Assembly: GCA_947498985.1 (NCBI GenBank)
Contig: CANMMF010000005.1
Span: 124,001-188,000 of the forward strand
DNA from: an uncultured Paracoccaceae bacterium
GTDB lineage: Bacteria > Pseudomonadota > Alphaproteobacteria > Rhodobacterales > Rhodobacteraceae
Direction of reading: 5' to 3'
Length of the DNA stretch: 64,000 nucleotides
Numbering within the stretch: position 1 is the stretch's first letter; every line of letters starts with the position of its first letter. This document shows positions 9,098-17,661 of this stretch, piece by piece. The notes under the pieces were generated by a model. The model did no database searches. It was not told the origin of the DNA and worked only from the letters and a program-made list of their open reading frames with translations. A program made the translations under genes and the position numbers.

Positions 9098-10225
9098 ATG
9101 GCACAGACATCATTCGAGTTGACCGCCCGCGACGGCAAGGCGCGTCTGGGAGCGATCACAACGCCGCGCGGCACGATCCGGACACCGGCCTTCATGCCGG
9201 TGGGCACGGCCGCGACCGTGAAGGGCATGCTGCCCGAAAGCGTCGCCGCCACCGGCGCGGACATCCTTTTGGGCAACACCTATCATCTGATGCTGAGGCC
9301 CGGGGCCGAGCGCATGGCGCGGCTGGGCGGATTGCACCGGTTCATGAACTGGTCCGGCCCGATCCTGACGGATTCGGGCGGGTTCCAGGTGATGAGCCTT
9401 TCCAACCTGCGCAAGCTCACCGAGGAGGGGGTCACGTTCAAATCGCATATCGACGGCTCGCGTCACATGCTGAGCCCGGAGCGGTCGATGCAGATCCAGG
9501 CGCTTCTGGGCTCCGATATCGTGATGGCCTTTGACGAATGTCCGGCGCTGCCCGCGGACCGCGACCGGATTGCCGAGAGCATGGCGCTGTCGATGCGCTG
9601 GGCGGCGCGATCGCGTGCCGCGTTTGGCGACCGGCCGGGGCACATGCTCTTTGGCATCCAGCAGGGCGGGCTGGAGCAGGATCTGCGCGCCGAAAGCGCC
9701 GGGGCGCTGCGCGAGATCGGGTTTGATGGCTATGCGGTGGGCGGGCTGGCTGTGGGCGAAGGGCAGGAGGCGATGTTCGGCTGTCTCGATTATGCGCCCG
9801 ACCAGCTGCCCGAGGACCGTCCGCGCTATCTCATGGGGGTGGGCAAGCCCGACGACATCGTCGGCGCGGTCAAGCGCGGGATCGACATGATGGATTGCGT
9901 TCTGCCGTCTCGTTCGGGGCGGACCGGGCAGGCCTGGACGCGGCGCGGGCAGGTCAATCTGAAAAACGCGCGCCACGCGGAGGATCCGCGCCCGCTCGAT
10001 GAGAGCTGCAGCTGTCCGGCCTGCACGGGGTACAGCCGGGCCTATCTGCACCACGTCTACCGCGCCGGAGAGATGATCGCCGGCATGTTGCTGACCTGGC
10101 ATAACCTGCATTATTATCAAGAGCTTATGTCCGACATGCGGGCGGCCATCGGGGCCGGTGACTTTGCCGGGTTCGAACGCCGCTTTCACGGATTGCGCGC
10201 CGAAGGGGATATCGTGCCGCTCTGA
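9098..10225 (+). CDS. tgt: Queuine tRNA-ribosyltransferase (tRNA-guanine transglycosylase)
   Basis: A 375-residue enzyme exchanging guanine-34 of GUN-anticodon tRNAs (Asp, Asn, His, Tyr) for the queuosine precursor preQ1. It shows [11 protein letters not shown], the active-site segment [18 protein letters not shown] with the nucleophilic Asp, and a zinc site built from CSCPAC with a downstream TWHNLHYY histidine. The start ATG at 9098 has AAAGGGA upstream and gives the usual family length; a longer frame adds ~50 unrelated residues. Its tRNA substrates include the tRNA-Asp genes at 51.4 kb. No other queuosine genes lie in the window. Confidence 0.96.
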   Translation: MAQTSFELTARDGKARLGAITTPRGTIRTPAFMPVGTAATVKGMLPESVAATGADILLGNTYHLMLRPGAERMARLGGLHRFMNWSGPILTDSGGFQVMSLSNLRKLTEEGVTFKSHIDGSRHMLSPERSMQIQALLGSDIVMAFDECPALPADRDRIAESMALSMRWAARSRAAFGDRPGHMLFGIQQGGLEQDLRAESAGALREIGFDGYAVGGLAVGEGQEAMFGCLDYAPDQLPEDRPRYLMGVGKPDDIVGAVKRGIDMMDCVLPSRSGRTGQAWTRRGQVNLKNARHAEDPRPLDESCSCPACTGYSRAYLHHVYRAGEMIAGMLLTWHNLHYYQELMSDMRAAIGAGDFAGFERRFHGLRAEGDIVPL

Positions 10226-10362
10226 GCCCGCGCGCCGGGCCGGACGTTCGGTGGCATTTGCGCATGATTTTCCGGAAATTGCGGTGCGCGGCGCTGTCCT
10301 CTTGAATGAATTTTGATACTCTCGCCGTAACAACGAGCAGACAAAAACAGGACGAGGGCGGT

Positions 10363-11343
10363 ATGGCAGATCTTTGGCTGCATATCGGAACGCCGAAAAC
10401 CGGCAGCACGGCGATCCAGCTGTTCGGGCGCGATCACGCGGCGTTTCTGGCCGAACGGGGCGTGCGCTTTGTGCCGATGGGCAGGCGGGCGTCATTCAAC
10501 AAGCTGGCCAAGGCGATGCGTCAGAACGACGAGGCGGCCACCGCCGCCTGGGCACAGGTGGGCGAGCGCGGCGTGCGCGAGGCGGCAGAGGACGCGCGCC
10601 ATGTTGTCGCCTCGTCGGAGATGCTGTCGACCAACGGCGTCGATCTCGAGCGATTGCGCCACGCGATGCCAAGCCTCGACCAGATGCCCCTGCATATCGT
10701 GATCTATGTGCGCCGGCAGGACAAGTATCTGGAATCGTTCTTCAAACAGCGGGTGAAAACCGGCCGCTACATGCACAGCCTGCAGGAATACATCACCTCG
10801 CGGCGCGACCAGTACGGCGATTACGAGCGCATCGTCTCGCGCTGGCAGGCGGGTTTTCCCGAGGCCCGGATACATCTGCGCCGGTTCGAGACGCCGCGCC
10901 TGGAGCAAGGCAATGTGATCGCCGATTTCCTGGCCTTGCTGGGGGTGACGGACCTGCCGGAGGGCGCGCTTGCAGAGCAACCGGCCAACGAGGCGCCCAG
11001 CCTCGAACTGCTCAACCTTCTGCAATTGCTCAAACGCGCGGGCCCCTACGATATCGACCGGCTGCGGCCGATCCTGCAGACGGCGCTGCCGGTGGCCAAG
11101 GGTGCCACGCGGCTGATGAGCGCGGCTGAGGCGCAGTCGGTCCTGGCCTATTACGACAGCTGCAACGAGGCGCTGCGCGCGCGATTTTTCCCCGATGACG
11201 CGACGCTCTTCGACATGAGCGATCTTGAGGGGCAGGGCGCAACCGACCCGCCGGAGCCGGTCTTTACCAGCGAACAGCGCGCGATGATCCGCACGCTGCT
11301 CAACGCGATCTCCAAAGTGCACCTCAAGGGCAGGGCCGCTTGA
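10363..11343 (+). CDS. Sulfotransferase-like protein
   Basis: A 326-residue protein opening with LWLHIGTPKTGSTAIQ, the 5'-phosphosulfate-binding loop of PAPS-dependent sulfotransferases (P-loop like, residues ~4-18). A second segment, IVIYVRRQDKYLESFFKQ, matches the usual 3'-phosphate-binding region of this fold. Such proteins transfer sulfate to carbohydrates or other acceptors. In Rhodobacterales, members of this type commonly lie near glycosyltransferases, as here (the pair at 6.2-8.9 kb, on the other strand). GACGAGGGC precedes the ATG at 10363. The acceptor is unknown, and a non-catalytic P-loop role cannot be excluded. Confidence 0.72.
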   Translation: MADLWLHIGTPKTGSTAIQLFGRDHAAFLAERGVRFVPMGRRASFNKLAKAMRQNDEAATAAWAQVGERGVREAAEDARHVVASSEMLSTNGVDLERLRHAMPSLDQMPLHIVIYVRRQDKYLESFFKQRVKTGRYMHSLQEYITSRRDQYGDYERIVSRWQAGFPEARIHLRRFETPRLEQGNVIADFLALLGVTDLPEGALAEQPANEAPSLELLNLLQLLKRAGPYDIDRLRPILQTALPVAKGATRLMSAAEAQSVLAYYDSCNEALRARFFPDDATLFDMSDLEGQGATDPPEPVFTSEQRAMIRTLLNAISKVHLKGRAA

Positions 11344-11453
11344 GGAAATCGCTGTGCCCCCAACGCCGTCCTTCGCGGCGCATTTCTGCGCAAACGCATC
11401 TTGCGGCCACCCGTCCCAACGGCCATGCTGAGCGGGTCGGGCGGGGCGCTGCG

Positions 11454-11481
11454 CTTGAAATGTGACATTCCAACCCCACCT
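11454..11481 (+). promoter_or_regulatory. Heat-shock sigma-32 type promoter of lon
   Basis: CTTGAAA at 11454-11460, exactly 13 bases, then CCCCACCT at 11474-11481. This closely matches the RpoH consensus CTTGAAA-N(11-16)-CCCCATNT. It lies ~75 bases upstream of lon, a classical RpoH-regulon gene, so heat induction is the natural inference. Confidence 0.8.
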
Positions 11482-11558
11482 TAACCCTCCATGACAGGAG
11501 ATGGCCCAGGCTGCCGCAATTCGGGGCAGGGCGATCTTGCCAAGAACAGGACCCGAGC

Positions 11559-13961
11559 ATGCAACAACCCTTAAATGCCTCTTACCCGGTGCTGCCCCTG
11601 CGGGACATCGTGGTGTTCCCGCACATGATCGTGCCGCTCTTTGTCGGTCGCGAAAAGTCGGTCCGCGCGCTGGAAGAGGTGATGAACGACGACAAGCAGA
11701 TCCTGCTTGCCTCGCAGGTCGATCCGGCGATCGACGATCCCGACAGCGACGGCATCTACAAGGCCGGCGTGCTGGCCAACGTCCTGCAATTGCTCAAATT
11801 GCCCGACGGCACCGTCAAGGTGCTGGTCGAGGGCCAGAGCCGTGTGCGCATCGTCGAATATGTCGAGAATGACAGCTATTTCGAAGCCCGCGCCGATTAC
11901 CTGACCGAAATGCCCGGCGATCCCGCCGCGGTGGAGGCGCTGACCCAGACGGTCGCCGACGAGTTCGCGCGCTACGCCAAGGTCAAGAAGAACATCCCCG
12001 AAGAGGCGCTGGCCGCCGTGGGCGAGGCGCAGGAATCCGCCAAGCTGGCCGATCTTGTGGCCGGTCATCTGGGTGTCGAAGTGCCGCAAAAGCAGGAATT
12101 GCTGGAAACGCTGGCCGTCAGCGAGCGACTGGAGAAGGTCTATGGCCTGATGCAGGGCGAGATGTCGGTGCTGCAGGTCGAGAAAAAGATCAAGACCCGC
12201 GTCAAGTCCCAGATGGAGAAGACGCAGCGCGAATATTACCTCAATGAGCAGATGAAGGCGATCCAGAAAGAGCTGGGCGATGGCGAGGACGGCACCAACG
12301 AAGTTGCGGAACTCGAAGGCAAAATCGCCGAAACCAAGCTCAGCAAGGAAGCCCGCGAAAAGGCCGATGCGGAGATCAAGAAGCTCAAGAACATGAGCCC
12401 GATGTCCGCCGAAGCGACGGTGGTGCGCAACTATCTCGACTGGATGCTGTCGATCCCGTGGGGCACCCGCAGCCGCGTGAAGAAGGATCTGGGCCGCGCC
12501 CAGGAGATCCTCGATGCCGATCACTACAGCCTCGAAAAGGTCAAGGAACGGATTGTCGAGTATCTCGCCGTACAGGCGCGCTCGAAAAAGCTCAAGGGCC
12601 CGATCCTCTGCCTCGTCGGCCCTCCGGGTGTCGGCAAGACCTCTCTGGGCAAGTCGGTGGCGAAGGCCACGGGCCGGGAGTTCATCCGCATCAGCCTGGG
12701 CGGCGTGCGGGATGAATCGGAGATTCGCGGCCACCGGCGCACTTATATCGGCTCCATGCCGGGCAAGATCATCCAGGCGCTGAAGAAGGCCAAAACAACC
12801 AACCCGCTGATCCTGCTCGACGAAATCGACAAGATGGGCCAGGATTTCCGCGGCGATCCGGCCTCGGCGATGCTCGAAGTGCTTGATCCCGAACAGAACG
12901 GCACCTTTGTCGATCACTATCTGGAGGTGGAATACGACCTCTCCAACGTGATGTTCGTGACCACGGCCAACAGCTACAACATGCCGAGCCCGCTGCTCGA
13001 CCGGATGGAGATCATCCCGCTGTCGGGCTACACCGAGGACGAGAAGATCGAGATCGCCAAGCGGCACTTGCTGGACAAGCAGACCAAGAATCACGGGCTG
13101 AAAAAGACCGAATTCACGGTCGAGGAGTCGGCGCTGACCGATATCGTGCGCTACTACACGCGCGAGGCCGGTGTGCGGAACCTCGAGCGGGAACTGGCCA
13201 AGCTTGCGCGCAAGGCTGTGACCAAGATCGTCAAGAAGGAAGACAAGGAGGTGACGGTGGATTCCGACAACCTCGGCGATTTCCTTGGCGTGCGGAAATT
13301 CCGCTACGGTCTGGCGGAGGACGAGCATCAGATCGGCGTCGTGACCGGGCTGGCCTATACTTCCGTGGGTGGCGATCTGCTGCAGATCGAGGCGCTGAAA
13401 CTGCCGGGCAAGGGTCGGATGAAGACCACCGGCAAGCTCGGCGACGTGATGAAGGAGTCGATTGATGCGGCGTCGAGCTATGTGCGCTCGATCTCCCCCA
13501 GAATCGGGGTGAAGCCGCCGAAATTCGACAAGCTCGACATTCACGTGCACGTGCCCGACGGCGCCACTCCGAAGGATGGCCCGTCTGCCGGTCTGGCGAT
13601 GGTGACCTCCATCGTGTCGGTGCTGACCGGCATTCCGGTGCGCAAGGACATCGCGATGACCGGTGAGGTCAGCCTGCGCGGCAACGCGATGCCCATCGGC
13701 GGGCTCAAGGAAAAGCTGCTGGCGGCGCTGCGCGGCGGGATCACCACCGTTCTCATTCCCGAAGAGAACGAAAAGGATCTGGCCGAATTGCCGGACAACG
13801 TGAAGGAAGGGCTGGAGATTGTGCCCGTCAAACACGTCTCCGAAGTGCTGAAGCTCGCGCTTATCGACACGCCGGAGCCCATCGAATGGGACGAGGCGGC
13901 CGAAGAGGCGGCGGCGGCCAAGCTGTCCGAAGACACCGCGGCAGGCGCTGTCGCGCATTGA
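11559..13961 (+). CDS. lon: ATP-dependent protease Lon
   Basis: An 800-residue AAA+ serine protease that degrades misfolded and regulatory proteins in the cytosol. The N-terminal LON substrate-recognition domain begins at [23 protein letters not shown] coiled middle region follows, then Walker [16 protein letters not shown] and Walker [10 protein letters not shown]. The protease domain has the catalytic Ser676 in [11 protein letters not shown] and Lys719 in [14 protein letters not shown], the same 43-residue spacing as in E. coli Lon. Full family length. Preceded by an RpoH-type promoter and followed by a strong terminator, so it is probably monocistronic and heat-inducible. Confidence 0.98.
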   Translation: MQQPLNASYPVLPLRDIVVFPHMIVPLFVGREKSVRALEEVMNDDKQILLASQVDPAIDDPDSDGIYKAGVLANVLQLLKLPDGTVKVLVEGQSRVRIVEYVENDSYFEARADYLTEMPGDPAAVEALTQTVADEFARYAKVKKNIPEEALAAVGEAQESAKLADLVAGHLGVEVPQKQELLETLAVSERLEKVYGLMQGEMSVLQVEKKIKTRVKSQMEKTQREYYLNEQMKAIQKELGDGEDGTNEVAELEGKIAETKLSKEAREKADAEIKKLKNMSPMSAEATVVRNYLDWMLSIPWGTRSRVKKDLGRAQEILDADHYSLEKVKERIVEYLAVQARSKKLKGPILCLVGPPGVGKTSLGKSVAKATGREFIRISLGGVRDESEIRGHRRTYIGSMPGKIIQALKKAKTTNPLILLDEIDKMGQDFRGDPASAMLEVLDPEQNGTFVDHYLEVEYDLSNVMFVTTANSYNMPSPLLDRMEIIPLSGYTEDEKIEIAKRHLLDKQTKNHGLKKTEFTVEESALTDIVRYYTREAGVRNLERELAKLARKAVTKIVKKEDKEVTVDSDNLGDFLGVRKFRYGLAEDEHQIGVVTGLAYTSVGGDLLQIEALKLPGKGRMKTTGKLGDVMKESIDAASSYVRSISPRIGVKPPKFDKLDIHVHVPDGATPKDGPSAGLAMVTSIVSVLTGIPVRKDIAMTGEVSLRGNAMPIGGLKEKLLAALRGGITTVLIPEENEKDLAELPDNVKEGLEIVPVKHVSEVLKLALIDTPEPIEWDEAAEEAAAAKLSEDTAAGAVAH

Positions 13962-14014
13962 TCAAAACGGGGATCAGAACGGGCGCCGGATGCGGCGCCT
14001 GTGAACGATTAAAG

Positions 14015-14046
14015 GCGCGGGGCTCATTCAGTCCCGCGCTTTTTTA
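14015..14046 (+). terminator. Rho-independent terminator of lon
   Basis: Arms GCGCGGG (14015-14021) and CCCGCGC (14033-14039), an ~11-base loop, then a run of T from 14040. It lies ~50 bases downstream of the lon stop. Confidence 0.88.
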
Positions 14047-14433
14047 TGGGATGAGAAAAGGCAGTCGCCAATTCGGCGGTGCTTTGCAGCTTTTCACCGC
14101 GACACGGCGGAATGCGGTTTCAGAAAAGGCCAATGGGTGACTGTCCTGATTGCGCCAGCCTGTTTTGACGCCGCGATAAGGCAATCGCAAAAAAAACCGC
14201 ATATCGCGCCGTGAAAACATGCCTTCGGGAAACGCATGGGACAGAGCCCCGCGAACCGCGACGCAGAGGCCTGTGTCCCATATTTCCGCAGGTTTCGGCG
14301 ACCTCGGGCGGCAATTATCCACAGCATCACTGGAATTTTCCGATTTATTCCGATAAGGTGATCCCGGGTACCCACCCCAAACCGCGCAAAAAGCGGGAAA
14401 TGAAATGCCGAGGCAAAAGAGCAGAGGCCCGAT
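14047..14433. other. Intergenic region upstream of the HU-like gene, with one perfect DnaA box
   Basis: About 390 bases with no credible gene. TTATCCACA at 14315-14323 is a perfect match to the DnaA-box consensus TTATNCACA, ~110 bases before the HU-like start. A short A-run lies at 14189-14196. A single box is weak evidence of DnaA control but is worth noting upstream of a nucleoid protein gene. Confidence 0.45.
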
Positions 14434-14934
14434 ATGACAACCAAGACCACAACGCGGCGCGGTGCCGCGTCCAAAACCGCGTCGACGACACGCAAACTGC
14501 CGGTGACGCGCACCCGCAAAACAACCGCGGCCGCCAAGCCGCAAACCGTCGCCAAGGCAACCGTGACGAAGACGGCTGTGACCAAATCAGCCGAGGCGCT
14601 CGAAAACACGTCCGACGCGTCGGCGAACGAGGTTGTGGAACTGCCATTGCCCGCCGAAGGCCGGCTCGGCATGAAGAAGAAAGAGCTGGTGGAAAAGGTC
14701 GTGGCGCGCAGCGGTGTCAAGAAGCGCGACGCCAAACCCGCGGTCGAGGCGGCCCTTGCGATCCTGGGCGAAGCGCTCTCCGAAGGGCGCGAGCTGAACC
14801 TCACGCCCTTTGGCAAGCTCAAGGTCACACGGATGAAAAGGGGCAACAACGGCCAGATCATCCACGCCCGCGTGCGACAGCCCGAGGAGCCGGAAAATAG
14901 CCTGCCGCACCCTCTTGCGCACGCTGCCGAGTGA
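14434..14934 (+). CDS. HU-family DNA-binding protein with a Lys/Thr/Ala-rich N-terminal tail
   Basis: A 166-residue protein. The C-terminal part (~71-150) is an HU/IHF-like fold, with KKKELVEKVVARSGVKKRDAKPAVEAALAILGEALSEG and then GRELNLTPFGKLKV. The first ~65 residues are a disordered basic tail rich in Thr, Lys, Arg and Ala, resembling the C-terminal tails of histone H1. This tailed-HU arrangement occurs in alphaproteobacteria and probably lets the protein compact or bridge DNA. It is not the standard ~90-residue HU. The gene ends 19 bases before a tRNA-Val gene, and a DnaA box lies upstream. The regulatory link is unproven. Confidence 0.85.
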   Translation: MTTKTTTRRGAASKTASTTRKLPVTRTRKTTAAAKPQTVAKATVTKTAVTKSAEALENTSDASANEVVELPLPAEGRLGMKKKELVEKVVARSGVKKRDAKPAVEAALAILGEALSEGRELNLTPFGKLKVTRMKRGNNGQIIHARVRQPEEPENSLPHPLAHAAE

Positions 14935-14953
14935 AGCTATGAGACCCGCCACA

Positions 14954-15028
14954 GGGTGATTAGCTCAGTGGTAGAGCGCTTCGTTCACATCGAAGATGTC
15001 GGGAGTTCAAATCTCTCATCACCCACCA
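14954..15028 (+). tRNA. tRNA-Val (anticodon CAC)
   Basis: Acceptor arms GGGTGAT and ATCACCC pair. The anticodon stem CTTCG/CGAAG encloses the loop TTCACAT, giving anticodon CAC. The T-arm is GGGAGTTCAAATCTCTC-like and CCA is encoded. A terminator follows 12 bases downstream. It differs from the tRNA-Val(TAC) at 16002 by a few bases only. Confidence 0.96.
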
Positions 15029-15040
15029 GAATTCGCGAAA

Positions 15041-15066
15041 AGCGCGCCCCGAGGGGCGCGCTTTTT
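15041..15066. terminator. Bidirectional Rho-independent terminator
   Basis: A perfect 10-bp stem, AGCGCGCCCC / GGGGCGCGCT with a GA loop, flanked by A-runs on the left and T-runs on the right. It can end both the tRNA-Val transcript (+) and the leftward small-ORF/DUF1127 transcript (-), whose last stop codon overlaps its edge. Confidence 0.9.
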
Positions 15067-15209
15067 CAGTTCAGGCGTCCGGGTGGCGGCGCGCGCAACG
15101 TCTCTGCATGGGCCATCGCGCTCACCTCGTCCTGCACCTTGCGGCAGAGCGCGCGGCAGGCGGGCGGGGGCGCGTAGACGGCGCGGAGCCAGGTCCAGAG
15201 CCTCACCAT
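15066..15209 (-). CDS. Small hypothetical protein, 47 aa
   Basis: A 47-residue ORF beginning MVRLWTWLRAVYAPPPACR and containing two cysteines. Its ATG at 15209 overlaps the end of the DUF1127 gene by 7 bases, and its TGA abuts the terminator. This is the arrangement of a translationally coupled second gene of a two-gene operon. I do not recognise a family. Context (downstream of a SoxR box) suggests co-induction by redox-active compounds. It could also be a chance frame between the DUF1127 stop and the terminator. Confidence 0.42.
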   Translation of the reverse strand: MVRLWTWLRAVYAPPPACRALCRKVQDEVSAMAHAETLRAPPPGRLN

Positions 15210-15412
15210 GGGGCGTCTCCGGCGCGCGGGCGCTGCGGGCCGCGGGACAGCTCTGGCGAGAGGCCGATATCCCGCGCCAGATGTGGATCCTGACGCAGGG
15301 TCGCGATGCGCCGCTTGGTCTCGCGGGCGCGAAAGCTGCGGCTGATCATGGCCCAGGCACGGCTGCGGCGTGAGGCGCGGGCGCTGCGGGCAGGGGAGTT
15401 GGCGTACCACAT
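15203..15412 (-). CDS. DUF1127-type small basic protein, 69 aa
   Basis: A 69-residue Arg-rich protein. The segment RRIATLRQDPHLARDIGLS fits the DUF1127 signature (a helix followed by L..D...DIGLS). DUF1127 proteins in other alphaproteobacteria are linked to stress responses and RNA turnover. The start at 15412 is supported by AAGGAG 7-8 bases upstream. The gene is divergent from soxR, with a SoxR box located between a TTGACC -35 and its start, so it is a likely direct SoxR target. The N-terminal half (WYANSPARSARASRRSRAWAMI) is not recognised. Confidence 0.72.
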   Translation of the reverse strand: MWYANSPARSARASRRSRAWAMISRSFRARETKRRIATLRQDPHLARDIGLSPELSRGPQRPRAGDAPW

Positions 15413-15457
15413 GTGATTTCTCCTTGCGTGAGTCGTTGAAACAAGGGCAGGATGCGA

Positions 15458-15475
15458 CCTCAAGTCAACTTGAGG
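15458..15475 (-). promoter_or_regulatory. SoxR box between soxR and the DUF1127 gene
   Basis: CCTCAAGTCAACTTGAGG differs from the classical SoxR operator CCTCAAGTTAACTTGAGG by one central base, and the symmetry extends outwards to GACC/GGTC. On the minus strand it sits between TTGACC (15479-15474) and a weak CATCCT, 19 bases apart. That is the overlong spacer typical of promoters activated by MerR/SoxR proteins. Confidence 0.9.
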
Positions 15476-15484
15476 TCAAGCAAA

Positions 15485-15967
15485 ATGTCATCGCCGGAGA
15501 AACGCCGTGCCATTCCCAATGATCTCAGCGTCGGAGAGATGGCGCGCCGCGCCGGGGTGGCGGTTTCGACGCTGCATTATTACGAGGCCGAAGGGCTGAT
15601 CGAGAGCTGGCGCACGCCCGCCAATCACCGCCGCTATGACCGACGCGAATTGCGCCGCGTGGCGGTGATCCGGGTGGCGCAGACGCTGGGCATTCCGCTG
15701 GCAGAGGTCAAGACCGTGCTGGCGCGCGTGCCCCGCGGCGGCGCCGTGCGCAAATCCGACTGGACGGCCGCATCGGCGCTTTGGCGGGCGGAGATCGATG
15801 AACGCATGGCGATGCTGGAGCGGTTGCGCGGGCAGCTCGATCACTGCATCGGCTGCGGATGTCTGTCGCTGGAAAGCTGCCCGCTTTACAACAGCGGCGA
15901 CGCACTGGCCAAAAACGGCCCCGGTCCGCGCAGATGGCATGGCGATGCGGTTGAAACAGGGTCTTGA
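15485..15967 (+). CDS. soxR: Redox-sensitive transcriptional activator SoxR
   Basis: A 160-residue MerR-family regulator. The N-terminal winged helix includes SVGEMARRAGVAVSTLHYYEAEGLI and the HRRYDRRELRRVAVIRVAQTLGI wing, followed by a dimerisation helix. The [2Fe-2S] cysteines 121, 124, 126 and 132 (CIGCGCLSLESC) give the CX2CXCX5C signature of SoxR. Oxidation of the cluster by redox-cycling compounds activates target promoters. The ATG at 15485 is used because the frame matches the usual length; it begins only 9 bases after the SoxR box, so the transcript may have a very short leader. No soxS is present, as expected outside enterics. Targets in such bacteria are often monooxygenases or efflux genes; here the nearest is the DUF1127 operon. 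Confidence 0.96.
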   Translation: MSSPEKRRAIPNDLSVGEMARRAGVAVSTLHYYEAEGLIESWRTPANHRRYDRRELRRVAVIRVAQTLGIPLAEVKTVLARVPRGGAVRKSDWTAASALWRAEIDERMAMLERLRGQLDHCIGCGCLSLESCPLYNSGDALAKNGPGPRRWHGDAVETGS

Positions 15968-15992
15968 TGGCGCGCGCGCGCATCGCTAAACC
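15964..15992 (+). promoter_or_regulatory. Candidate promoter of tRNA-Val(TAC)
   Basis: TTGATG (15964-15969), a 17-base spacer made largely of alternating GC, and TAAACC (15987-15992), 10 bases upstream of the tRNA. The -35 overlaps the soxR stop codon. The -10 match is only moderate. Confidence 0.42.
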
Positions 15993-16001
15993 GGCGCGTA
16001 G

Positions 16002-16077
<76 letters not shown>

Positions 16078-16194
16078 TGCCACCCGCGAAAGATCTGTTG
16101 GATTGGTCCCGGGATACCGGTCGCGGCGCAGGTGAAGGCTGTCATCCCCGCCGGAGGTTCGCTGTCCTGAGCGCAGTGGCGCGGTCGCGGGAGC

Positions 16195-17379
16195 TTAGCG
16201 CGTGAGGAGTTTCATCCCGCGATCCAGCCCTTCCAGCGTCATCGGCACCATGCGGTTGTCAAAGAGCTCGCGGATCATCTGGATCGACTGGGTGTACTGC
16301 CATTGCCGTTCGGGCGTCGGATTGATCCACAGATGGTCCGCCCATTGATCGCGGGCGCGGTCGAGCCAGACCTGCCCGGCCTCGGCGTTCCAGTGTTCGT
16401 TGGCGCCACCCGGATAGGCGATCTCGTAAGGAGACATCGCCGCGTCACCGACAAAAATGCATTTGTAATCAGGCCCGTAGGTGTTGAGCACCTCCCAGGT
16501 CGGGGTTTGCGCGTCCCAGCGGCGGCGGTTGTCGCGCCAGACCCCTTCGTAAAGGCAATTGTGGAAATAGTAGTGTTCGAGATGTTTGAATTCGGCGCGG
16601 GCGGCGGAGAACAGCTCCTCGACCACCCGCACGTAAGGATCCATGGAGCCGCCCGCGTCGAGCAGCAACAGGACCTTGACCGCGTTGCGCCGCTCGGGCC
16701 GGGTCTGCACGTCGAGATAGCCGTGTTCGGCGGTGGCGCGGATCGTGCCGTCGAGGTCGAGCTCTTCCTCGGCGCCGTCGCGCGCCCAGCGGCGCAGGCG
16801 TTTCAGCGCCACCTTGATGTTGCGGGTGCCAAGCTCGACGCTGTCGTCGAGATTGCGGAACTCGCGCTTGTCCCAGACCTTCACCGCGCGCTTGTGGCGG
16901 CTTTCGTTCTGGCCGATGCGCACGCCTTCGGGGTTGTAGCCATAGGCGCCGAACGGCGAGGTGCCGGCGGTGCCGATCCATTTGCTGCCGCCCTGATGAC
17001 GGCCCTGCTGCTCTTTCAGACGCTCTTTCAACGTCTCCATCAGCTTGTCGAAGCCGCCAAGCGCCTCGATCTCGGCCTGTTCCTCGGGGCTGAGGTGCTT
17101 TTCGGCCATTTTCTGCAGCCAGTCGGCGGGCAGGTCCATCGCCTCCAGCACCTGCTCCACGCTGATCGCCTCGAGCCCCTTGAAGCTTGCGGCAAAGGCG
17201 CGGTCAAAGCGGTCGATGTGGCGCTCGTCCTTCACCATGGATGTGCGCGCGAGGTAATAGAACGCCTCCACGTCATAGGTGGCGAGGCCGCGGGTCATCG
17301 CCTCGAGAAAGGTGAGATATTCGCGCAAGGAGACCGGAACGTTGGCTTTGCGCAGGTTTTCGAAGAAGGGCACGAACAT
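16195..17379 (-). CDS. CoxE-like VWA domain protein
   Basis: A 394-residue protein of the CoxE/VWA family that pairs with MoxR-type AAA+ ATPases in metal-cofactor insertion or complex assembly. The N-terminus MFVPFFENLRKANVPVSLREYLTFLEAM is typical. The VWA domain has the metal-site segment LLLLDAGGSMDPYV, where the first Ser of DxSxS is Gly, which I recall as common in this subfamily. The conserved stretch HYYFHNCLYEGVW and the C-terminal TPERQWQYTQSIQMIRELF are present. The start at 17379 gives the conserved N-terminus. Its likely partner, a MoxR ATPase, is at 22460-23302 on the same strand rather than adjacent. Confidence 0.87.
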   Translation of the reverse strand: MFVPFFENLRKANVPVSLREYLTFLEAMTRGLATYDVEAFYYLARTSMVKDERHIDRFDRAFAASFKGLEAISVEQVLEAMDLPADWLQKMAEKHLSPEEQAEIEALGGFDKLMETLKERLKEQQGRHQGGSKWIGTAGTSPFGAYGYNPEGVRIGQNESRHKRAVKVWDKREFRNLDDSVELGTRNIKVALKRLRRWARDGAEEELDLDGTIRATAEHGYLDVQTRPERRNAVKVLLLLDAGGSMDPYVRVVEELFSAARAEFKHLEHYYFHNCLYEGVWRDNRRRWDAQTPTWEVLNTYGPDYKCIFVGDAAMSPYEIAYPGGANEHWNAEAGQVWLDRARDQWADHLWINPTPERQWQYTQSIQMIRELFDNRMVPMTLEGLDRGMKLLTR

Positions 17380-17493
17380 GGCGCGCAATCTATAGGCTTT
17401 GCGCGCCGTGTCCATTGCTGCCGGGCGTGTGTGGTGCCATCACGGGACGGGCGTGACGGGGAGGGTTTTGGGAACCCGTGACGGGGCGCCGCG

Positions 17494-17661
17494 TCAGGTG
17501 ATTGCCTTTTCGATGGCTATGGTCAGGATCAGCCCGGCCAGTGCAAAGGCGATGGCGTAGATCGTGGCGTATTGCGCGATATCGGCGCGGTTTCCCTTGC
17601 GGCGTTTGGCGGTCATCCATCCGGTCAGCGCCCCGGCCAATGCTCCGCCAATAACGATCAT
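17494..17661 (-). CDS. Small membrane protein, 55 aa
   Basis: A 55-residue protein with two predicted membrane segments, IVIGGALAGALTGWM and TIYAIAFALAGLILTIAI, joined by a short basic loop (TAKRRKGNRAD). The ATG at 17661 overlaps the TGA of the upstream DUF2927 gene (ATGA), strong evidence that it is translated. The function is unknown; it may be a small inner-membrane partner of the lipoprotein encoded before it. Confidence 0.68.
   Translation of the reverse strand: MIVIGGALAGALTGWMTAKRRKGNRADIAQYATIYAIAFALAGLILTIAIEKAIT

Noticed and set aside
11571-13958. A 795-codon ORF antisense to lon
   Set aside because: A shadow of high-GC codon bias; composition rich in His, Arg and Gln with no domain. 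The sense frame is an unmistakable Lon.
14047-14433. Possible small genes upstream of the HU-like gene
   Set aside because: Candidate frames lack ribosome sites and recognisable sequence; the longer leftward ORFs are antisense to the HU-like gene.
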